DNA of 45,257 nt. It comes from JAGNHB01 sp964436005 (GTDB lineage Bacteria > Acidobacteriota > JAAYUB01). The notes beneath the pieces were generated by a model. It ran no database searches, was not told the DNA's origin, and saw only the letters and a list, made by a program, of their open reading frames with translations. The stretch is from NCBI GenBank assembly GCA_964436005.1, contig CAYTBK010000013.1, positions 1 to 45,257 of the forward strand, written 5' to 3'. Positions 39,687 through 45,257 of the stretch are shown here, piece after piece. Each line of letters starts with the position of its first letter. The stretch's first letter is position 1. A program made the position numbers and the translations under genes.

Positions 39687-42014
39687 TCAGCGGCTCCCGG
39701 ACAGCAGGTCCCGGAGGAGGGCGAGGTCCGCGGCGTCGAGGACGCCCGAGCCGTCCAGGTCGCCGGCCTCGGGGGACGCCAGGAACGGCGCCTGCCCGCA
39801 GGAGAGGTTGCCGGCCAGCGCGTGGGCCAGCACCAGGAGGTCCAGCGCGTCCACGGTGCCGGAAAGGTCCAGATCGCCGGCCAGGCGATAGAACACGACC
39901 CGGTCCAGCCAGCCCGCGTCCTGCCCGGCGTCCAGGGCGCTGTCCTTCCCGTAGGACCAGGTGAGGACGTGTTCCCCGGCGGGAATGTCCACCGCGCAGG
40001 GCGTCCAGCCCACTTCCCCGGACACGGCCAGGCGGACGTCCTGGTCCAGGTAGAACGAGAGGTAGTCGCATTCCTGTTCCGAGGACACTTTCCACCAGAA
40101 GGAAAGGTGCCCGGGACCCGTGACCGTGGTGGACAGGTCGGTGCGGGCATTGCCGGGGATCCGGCCGGAGTGGAGGGCCGTCGGAGCGGAAGGGGCGGTG
40201 CCGTCGGTGACGGTGTACCAGGGGGAGAAGCCGCCGAGCGTCCAGTCCAGCCCGCACTGGTCGAGGGTGGCGCAGAACGGCGGCAGGGCGACGGCCACGG
40301 GGGCGCCCCACGCCGTCCATTCACCGGCCACGCCGGAACGGTTGCAGGCCCGCACCCGGGCGGCGTAGGACGCCCCGTCGGCCAGGTGGTGGAAGGTCCT
40401 GGTCAGCACGTTCCCCACGTATTCGTCGAAAATGGTGGCCCCGGTGTCCTCGCGCCGGATCTCCAGCTCGTACCCGGCCAGGCCGCTTTCCGGGTCGGCC
40501 GCGCTGCCGGCCTGCCAGGAGAACTGCAGCACCGGCGCCGGCGCAGTCAGCAGGACACCGGCGGGGGCGGTGGGGGATCCCGTCGGGGGCGTTCCGTCCT
40601 GGTAGGCGAAGGCGACTTCCAGGGAAACGTTGCTGCCGCTGACGGAGATGTTCCGCACCGTGACGCCGGTGGCCGAGCCGTCGTACCGGCCGCTGCCGGG
40701 GGAAGTGGCCGGGCCGAAGGTCCTGCCGGCGACGTAGAAATCGCCGGTGTCGGCGCTGCCCCCCGACTCGATTTCCTCCAACCCGTCGGCCTCCATGAGT
40801 CGGATCAGCTTGTGGGGGGTGTAGGAGTTGTTCCAGGCGAAGAGGTTGCGCCAGTCGTCCAGGCGGGCGTCGATGTGCCAGACCACCAGCCCCTGGCCGG
40901 GCAGGGTCGTGTCGTTGGCCACGCGCCAGCGGTTCTGGAGCAGGTAGAACTCCGCGAAGGGGCGTTCCGGCGAGTACTCCGGCATGACGATGAGGGCCTC
41001 GGGGTAGGTGCCCGACGGCCGCAGGGTCAGGGCCTGGTCCTGCCGGTTCAGCACGGAGGGGGAGAGCCAGCCCAGCATGAACTTGCTGAAGCCGTTGTGC
41101 TCGCCCCGCGCGCCGTCCATGATGTCCATGCCGCCCACGCCGCCCAGGGGTCCCACGCCGTCGTCGTAGTCGTAGTAGTCGGGCAGCCCCAGGGCGTGGC
41201 CGGTCTCGTGGATCACGGTGTTGGGCAGGAATTCCTGCGGCGGGTTGGCGGTTTCCCACTGCCAGGAGTAGAGGCCGAGGCGCTTGCCGTCCAGGAGGGC
41301 GCTCCGGTCGCCGAATTCCGTCTGGTACCCCCACCAGAAATCGGACCAGCCCTCCCGGGGGCCGGTCCAGATCACCACCAGGTAGTCGATCACCCCGTTG
41401 CCGTCGTTGTCGTAGGGGGAGAAGTCGAAACCCTGGTCGTCGTAGTGCTGCAACGCCTCCAGGACCAGCTGCTCCCGCCCGGCCTGGGTCTTGGCCACCT
41501 GGGAACGGGGGTAGGACGTGGTGTACCAACCCAGGGTCTGGCCCTGGATGAAGAGCTGCTCGTAGGAGCTGCGCCGGTAGTAGTTGCGCAGGCTGTCGCA
41601 GGGGAGGTTCCCGATCCCCTCGCCGAAAAGCCGCTGGTGGACCCGGTCGGCGCCGGTGACGGGCGGCTGGTCGGAGAAGGCGACGAGCAGGGCCAGCACG
41701 TTCACCGGGCCGCTGCTCGGCATGCCGGGCTGCCCCGGCGGCAAGGCCGTCGCGGCGGCGGCGTCCGGCCACCGTCCGCAGCGGGCGGCATACTCCAACC
41801 GGTCCGCCGCCCGGCGCAGCAGGTGCGGGGCGAAGTTCTGGTTGCCCAGGCTCCGGGCGGCCTCCACCCGGGCGGCGAGGGAGCCGTCCTGCCGGTACCG
41901 GGCCAACTCGGCCGCGGTGGGCGGCTCCAGGGCCAGGGCGGCGGGGAAGAGGCACAGGGCCAGCAGGGCGGACAGCCAGAAGCGACGGTAAGCGGCAAGT
42001 GATTCGGAATTCAT
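39687..42014 (-). CDS. Exported M6-family metalloprotease with FN3 and dockerin-like tail
   Basis: A 775-residue secreted protease. A signal peptide is followed by an M6 (immune inhibitor A-like) domain: VNVLALLVAFSDQPP, the zinc motif HETGHALGLPDYYD (about residue 267), GGVGGMDIMDG and HNGFSKFMLGWL. After it come a beta region, an FN3-like unit (about 500-610), a jelly-roll-like region (CDYLSFYLDQ, HVLTWSYG) and two EF-hand-type repeats at the very end (GDLDLSGTVDALDLLVLAH and GDLDGSGVLDAADLALLRDL), a dockerin-like pair. The start is ATG at 42014 (GAGGAG upstream); a TTG one codon earlier is less likely. The protease would digest extracellular protein; no cohesin is in the window. Confidence 0.9.
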   Translation of the reverse strand: MNSESLAAYRRFWLSALLALCLFPAALALEPPTAAELARYRQDGSLAARVEAARSLGNQNFAPHLLRRAADRLEYAARCGRWPDAAAATALPPGQPGMPSSGPVNVLALLVAFSDQPPVTGADRVHQRLFGEGIGNLPCDSLRNYYRRSSYEQLFIQGQTLGWYTTSYPRSQVAKTQAGREQLVLEALQHYDDQGFDFSPYDNDGNGVIDYLVVIWTGPREGWSDFWWGYQTEFGDRSALLDGKRLGLYSWQWETANPPQEFLPNTVIHETGHALGLPDYYDYDDGVGPLGGVGGMDIMDGARGEHNGFSKFMLGWLSPSVLNRQDQALTLRPSGTYPEALIVMPEYSPERPFAEFYLLQNRWRVANDTTLPGQGLVVWHIDARLDDWRNLFAWNNSYTPHKLIRLMEADGLEEIESGGSADTGDFYVAGRTFGPATSPGSGRYDGSATGVTVRNISVSGSNVSLEVAFAYQDGTPPTGSPTAPAGVLLTAPAPVLQFSWQAGSAADPESGLAGYELEIRREDTGATIFDEYVGNVLTRTFHHLADGASYAARVRACNRSGVAGEWTAWGAPVAVALPPFCATLDQCGLDWTLGGFSPWYTVTDGTAPSAPTALHSGRIPGNARTDLSTTVTGPGHLSFWWKVSSEQECDYLSFYLDQDVRLAVSGEVGWTPCAVDIPAGEHVLTWSYGKDSALDAGQDAGWLDRVVFYRLAGDLDLSGTVDALDLLVLAHALAGNLSCGQAPFLASPEAGDLDGSGVLDAADLALLRDLLSGSR

Positions 42015-42084
42015 CAAAGGGCTCCTCGGTTCGCGGGGTGATTAAAAAGGCAATTATACAGGCCAGGGGCGGTATTTGTTCCAA

Positions 42085-42834
42085 TCAGAGAAGGAAACCG
42101 GCCAAGCGGGCCAGTGAGTGCCAGGAGGAGGACAGGGCCAGGCGGGCCCAGTCGAGGGCGCCGCGGTAGCCGTGGAGGAAGACGGCCAGCAGCGCGCCGT
42201 GGATGGCGGACGTCACGGCCACGATGTACAGCAGGCTGTAGGCCAGGCCGCGCTCGCCGAGGTCCGTGCGGGTGTAGCTGCCGTCCACGGCCCGGAAAGC
42301 CTTCCGCGTGAAGGCCTGGCCCACTTCCCAAGCCGTGGACCCGGTGTGGTAGCCGAGGGTGAGCCCGACGACCACGTCCAGGTACGGGTGGGGCCCGGCC
42401 CCGAGCAGGGGGCGCAGCAGCACCAGGACAACCGTGAAGGTGGGCAGCACGTAGGGGGCGAAACCGATGAAGTCGTCGCCCACCGCCCCGCCGAAGCCGG
42501 CGGTGTGGGCCACCTGCCCGCCGCGGGCGAGGCTGACCTTGAACCGGGTGATCCGCCGGCAGAACAGGAGGGCGGCCAGGGCGTGGGCGATCTCGTGCTC
42601 CAGGACCTCCAGCCCGGGGACGTGCCGCAGCAGGTACCGCTCCAGGGCCAGGCCGACGAGGGCTCCCCCCGCCACGGCCCAGAACGGTTCTCCCATCCGG
42701 CCAAACTCGCGGGCCAGGGCCACCAGCGCCAGAATTGCCCCCGGCAGGAGCGCCAGCAGGACCAGCGCCGTCAGCAGGCGGACGCCGCAGCTGCCGCGCG
42801 CCGAATCTCTGCGCCGATGAGATAATCCGGTCAT
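42085..42834 (-). CDS. M50-like integral membrane metallopeptidase-type protein
   Basis: A 249-residue membrane protein with about six hydrophobic helices. HEIAH (80-84) sits in a helix (LEVLEHEIAHALAALLF), as in site-2-protease and M50B-like proteins. A clear partner motif (NPDG or LDxxG) was not found, so activity is uncertain; DDFIGFAPYVLP and GSTAWEVGQAFTRKAF are other conserved-looking parts. The start at 42834 follows GGAGG; an upstream in-frame extension (Arg/Gly-rich) is rejected. It is divergent from the M20 gene and upstream of the M6 protease on the same strand. Confidence 0.78.
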   Translation of the reverse strand: MTGLSHRRRDSARGSCGVRLLTALVLLALLPGAILALVALAREFGRMGEPFWAVAGGALVGLALERYLLRHVPGLEVLEHEIAHALAALLFCRRITRFKVSLARGGQVAHTAGFGGAVGDDFIGFAPYVLPTFTVVLVLLRPLLGAGPHPYLDVVVGLTLGYHTGSTAWEVGQAFTRKAFRAVDGSYTRTDLGERGLAYSLLYIVAVTSAIHGALLAVFLHGYRGALDWARLALSSSWHSLARLAGFLL

Positions 42835-43033
42835 GGTCCTCCGATTGCCCCCCGCACTTCCCGAAAAGCCCGCCGCAATATAGCATGTCCCCGGCATTCC
42901 CGCTACCGCCCGGCGCCGGCGGCACCCCGCCGGGATCGGCCGGGCGGACGGCACGGTTGCCTTTTCGGTCCGGAAACCCTAGAATGGCACCCACTACGAC
43001 CTGACCGCCAAACCGCCGCCAAGGAGCAGGACC

Positions 43034-44404
43034 ATGACCGAGTGGGAGAGTTACCTCGCCGCGCACCGGGACCGTTTTCTCGCCGAGCTGCTGGATTTCC
43101 TGCGCATCCCCAGCATCTCCGCCCTCCCCGCCCACCGTCCGGACGTGGAAGCCGCCGCCCGCTGGGTGGCCGGCCGCCTGGAAGCCGCCGGGATCGAGGC
43201 GGTGCGCATCCTGCCCACCGGGGCCCACCCCGTGGTCTACGGGGAGTGGCTCCACGCCCCCGGAAAGCCCACCCTGCTGGTCTACGGCCACTTCGACACC
43301 CAGCCGGCCGACCCCCTGGAGCTGTGGGACTCCCCCCCCTTCGAGCCGGTGGTCCGGGAAGGCCGCATCTACGCCCGGGGCGCCTCGGACGACAAGGGCA
43401 ACATGCTCCTGCCCCTCTTCGCCGCGGAAGCCATGTTGCGGACCGGCGGGAAGCTTCCGATAAATCTGAAATTCATCTTTGAAGGGCAGGAGGAAATCGG
43501 CAGCCCCCACCTGCCGGCTTTCGTCGAGGCCCATCGCGACCGGCTGGCCTGCGACATGGTCTTCAACGCCGACGGGGGCCAGTGGAACGAGGGGCAGCCC
43601 ATCCTCATCCTGGAGACCCGCGGCCTGGCGGCGGTGTCCGTCGAGGTGCGGGGCCCCGGCCACGACCTCCATTCGGGCCTCTACGGCGGCACGGTGGCCA
43701 ACCCGCTGCACGCCCTGGCCCGTATCCTGGACTCCCTGCACGACGCCGGCGGTCGCATCGCCGTGGAGGGGTTCTACGACCGGGTCCTCCCCCTCGGGGA
43801 AGAAAAGAGGGCGCAGTACGCCGAAGTTCCGCTCGACGAGGCGGCCTACCTCCGGGAGACCGGCTCGCCCGCGCTCTTCGGGGAGGAGGGCTACACCACC
43901 AACGAACGGGCCTGGGGCCGGCCGACCCTGGACATCAACGGCCTCTGGGGCGGTTTCCAGGGGGAAGGCGTGAAAACGGTGCTGCCCGCCCGGGCCGGGG
44001 CCAAGATTTCCTGCCGGCTGGTGGCCGAGCAGGACCCGGCGACGGTCGCCGAACTGGTCATCCGCCACATCCACCGCGTCGCCCCGCCGGGCGTGCAGGT
44101 GACGGCCACCCGGGAGCCCGCCGCGGCCCACCCCTACCGGATGCCGCCGGACCACCCGGGACTGCGCACCGCCGCCGCCGTGCTCGAGGAGTGCTACGGG
44201 AGAACCCCCTACCGGATCGGCGTCGGAGGCTCCATCGCCGCCAACGAGATCTTCCTGCGGCACCTGGGGGCCTACACCGTCCTGTTCGCCTTCGCCTTGC
44301 GGGACGAATTCCAGCACTCCCCCAACGAGTTCTTCCGCCTGTCCAGCTTCGACCTCGGGCAGCGGGCCTACGGCCGGCTGCTGGAGCGCATGGGCGAAGG
44401 CTGA
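43034..44404 (+). CDS. M20-family dipeptidase
   Basis: A 456-residue cytoplasmic zinc aminoacyl-dipeptidase of the carnosinase-like M20 group. Metal-site blocks: YGHFDTQPADP (His86, Asp88), ASDDKG (Asp119 bridging), EGQEEIGS (Glu153/Glu154 region) and HSPNEF near the C-terminus; the dimerisation lid includes GPGHDLHSGLYGGTVANP. Length is normal for the family. AGGAG precedes the ATG. It would free amino acids from imported dipeptides. It converges with the OmpA-family gene across a ~110-bp repeat element. Confidence 0.93.
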   Translation: MTEWESYLAAHRDRFLAELLDFLRIPSISALPAHRPDVEAAARWVAGRLEAAGIEAVRILPTGAHPVVYGEWLHAPGKPTLLVYGHFDTQPADPLELWDSPPFEPVVREGRIYARGASDDKGNMLLPLFAAEAMLRTGGKLPINLKFIFEGQEEIGSPHLPAFVEAHRDRLACDMVFNADGGQWNEGQPILILETRGLAAVSVEVRGPGHDLHSGLYGGTVANPLHALARILDSLHDAGGRIAVEGFYDRVLPLGEEKRAQYAEVPLDEAAYLRETGSPALFGEEGYTTNERAWGRPTLDINGLWGGFQGEGVKTVLPARAGAKISCRLVAEQDPATVAELVIRHIHRVAPPGVQVTATREPAAAHPYRMPPDHPGLRTAAAVLEECYGRTPYRIGVGGSIAANEIFLRHLGAYTVLFAFALRDEFQHSPNEFFRLSSFDLGQRAYGRLLERMGEG

Positions 44405-44440
44405 GGCCGCCAGGGCGCCCCGGGTTTGCATTTGCCTCCT

Positions 44441-44551
44441 GTAGGCGACTTGCGCGGCAAGGCGCACCGCCGTTCCGTGCCGAGGCGTCGGGTTGCGCCG
44501 TTCGCGCGGGAGGGGTGCCTTTTGGTGCGCCTTCCAGCGGAAGGCGCCTAC
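44441..44551 (+). repeat. ~110-bp two-hairpin dispersed element, copy B
   Basis: Left arm GTAGGCGACTTGCGCGGCAA then GGCGCACC (44441-44468); right arm GGTGCGCCTTCCAGCGGAAG then GCGCCTAC (44524-44551). Each arm is a hairpin: CTTGC-GCG-GCAAG and GCGCCTTCC-AGC-GGAAGGCGC. It is the inverted counterpart of 262-369; the CTTGC arm and the CTTCC arm each have their match there. It lies between the convergent M20 and OmpA-family genes. Confidence 0.85.
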
Positions 44552-44595
44552 ACCCGGCGCCGGTGCGCATCGGCCCGGAGAGCCGGCGGAAACGG

Positions 44596-45257
44596 CTACT
44601 TCTTCTTGTCCTTGCCTTTTTTCCCCTTGCCCTTGCCCTTGTCGGCCGGCTGGTCGGGAGGCGCCGCCGGGCCGGAGTCCATGGACTGGCCAGGCGCCTT
44701 GATCACCTTGATTTCCACGGAACGGGACAGGGCCCGCGAGGTGGTCGCCTCCCTGTCCTGGGAGCCGATGGTCTCCGACTCGCCGAGAGTGACCAGCTCC
44801 ACGTCGGTGTCCAGGGCCCCGGCAGCGCGGATTTCCGCCAGCACGGCCCGGCAGCGGTGCTCCCCGAGCTGAAGGTTGTATTCGCGGCTGCCCACGCCGT
44901 CCGTGTGGCCGAAGACGCGCAACCGGTAGCTGTGGTTGTGGGAGAGCATGCGGCCGAACCGGGCCAGCAAGGCCCGGAACTCGGGGCGGACGTCCGCCTT
45001 GTTGAAGTCGAAGAACACCGTGGTCTGGATCTTCGTGTCGGCGTCCTTTTCCAGGTCGGTGTCGATGGCCCGCTGGCCGCGCCCGAACTGGCGGATGCGG
45101 ATCTCCGCCCGGCGGCGCAGGGCCTGGTCGGTCTCGGCCTTGTCCTTGCCGAAGCTCTCCTCGTCGCCCACGGCGTGGATCTCGATCTGGTCTGCGCCCA
45201 CCCCGTTGCCCCGCATGAAGTTCAGCACGGCCTCGGCCCGCCGGCGGGCCAGGGCTT
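44596..45257 (-). CDS. OmpA-family peptidoglycan-binding protein, 5' end outside the window
   Basis: The last ~220 codons of a longer gene; the frame stays open to the window edge. Two OmpA-like domains are visible: the end of one (ARRRAEAVLNFMRGNGVGAD then ALRRRAEIRIRQF) and a full second one (TTVFFDFNKADVRPEF, RVFGHTDGVGSREYNLQLGE, RAVLAEIRAAGA, LSRSVEIKVIK). Such domains bind diaminopimelate-containing peptidoglycan and tie the outer membrane to the wall; the HTDG Asp is retained. The tail is Pro-rich then strongly Lys/Gly-rich (KGKGKGKKGKDKKK). An internal GTG near 45228 is not the true start. Confidence 0.85.
   Translation of the reverse strand, partial: ALARRRAEAVLNFMRGNGVGADQIEIHAVGDEESFGKDKAETDQALRRRAEIRIRQFGRGQRAIDTDLEKDADTKIQTTVFFDFNKADVRPEFRALLARFGRMLSHNHSYRLRVFGHTDGVGSREYNLQLGEHRCRAVLAEIRAAGALDTDVELVTLGESETIGSQDREATTSRALSRSVEIKVIKAPGQSMDSGPAAPPDQPADKGKGKGKKGKDKKK

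Noticed and set aside
37245..42002. A 1,585-codon open frame on the plus strand
   Set aside because: Runs through the methyltransferase in the wrong frame and antisense to the LolA-like and M6 protease genes; both true genes have signal peptides, ribosome sites and motifs.

Overview
The window is about 45 kb of GC-rich DNA from a Gram-negative bacterium. A TonB-dependent receptor, an OmpA-family protein, a lipoprotein and several exported proteins show an outer membrane. Class III ribonucleotide reductase (NrdD/NrdG) and a second glycyl radical enzyme with its activase show an anaerobic or facultatively anaerobic life. The plant-type LRR surface protein, the secreted LolA-like protein and the M6 protease with a dockerin-like tail recall Acidobacteriota (Holophagae, Thermoanaerobaculia, Aminicenantes-like lineages). 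This is inference from family resemblance; there is no rRNA or tRNA here to anchor it.

Layout. 1-365 is repeat-rich and non-coding. folC (minus) diverges from a TonB-dependent receptor gene (plus). 4195-11556 is a four-gene operon: PrkA, DUF444 (YeaH/YhbH), SpoVR and a second, diverged PrkA-like ATPase. 11794-15375 holds a glycyl radical enzyme of unassigned substrate and its radical-SAM activase, followed by a 5'-truncated peptide deformylase remnant. 15982-21591 encodes a 1,869-residue exported LRR/FN3-like/FG-GAP protein. 21637-26405 carries small membrane, hypothetical, ankyrin/PD40, TerB-like and exported acetoacetate decarboxylase genes. A broken MNT nucleotidyltransferase remnant follows, then nrdD-nrdG, a B12-binding radical SAM protein, a small exported protein, a methyltransferase and a lipoprotein of lower GC. 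The right part has a Ser/Thr kinase fused to a formylglycine-generating-enzyme-like domain, an alkyltransferase-like protein, another methyltransferase, a LolA-like secreted protein, an M6 metalloprotease, an M50-like membrane protein, an M20 dipeptidase and a truncated OmpA-family gene at the edge.

The PrkA/DUF444/SpoVR genes are a known stationary-phase or stress set; here a fourth gene extends it. NrdD with NrdG, and the glycyl radical enzyme with its activase, are functional pairs.

The strongest structure outside genes is a set of dispersed palindromic repeats of at least five families: a ~110-bp two-hairpin element in two inverted copies, CCCGGGG hairpins, ACCAC...GTGGT elements, GCGGCGGC/GCCGCCGC hairpins and CCATCC-rich hairpins. 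They sit right after genes, supply the stop codons of folC and of the radical SAM gene, and abut both gene remnants, so they look like mobile or recently mobile non-autonomous elements. No transposase, CRISPR array, tRNA or rRNA was recognised.
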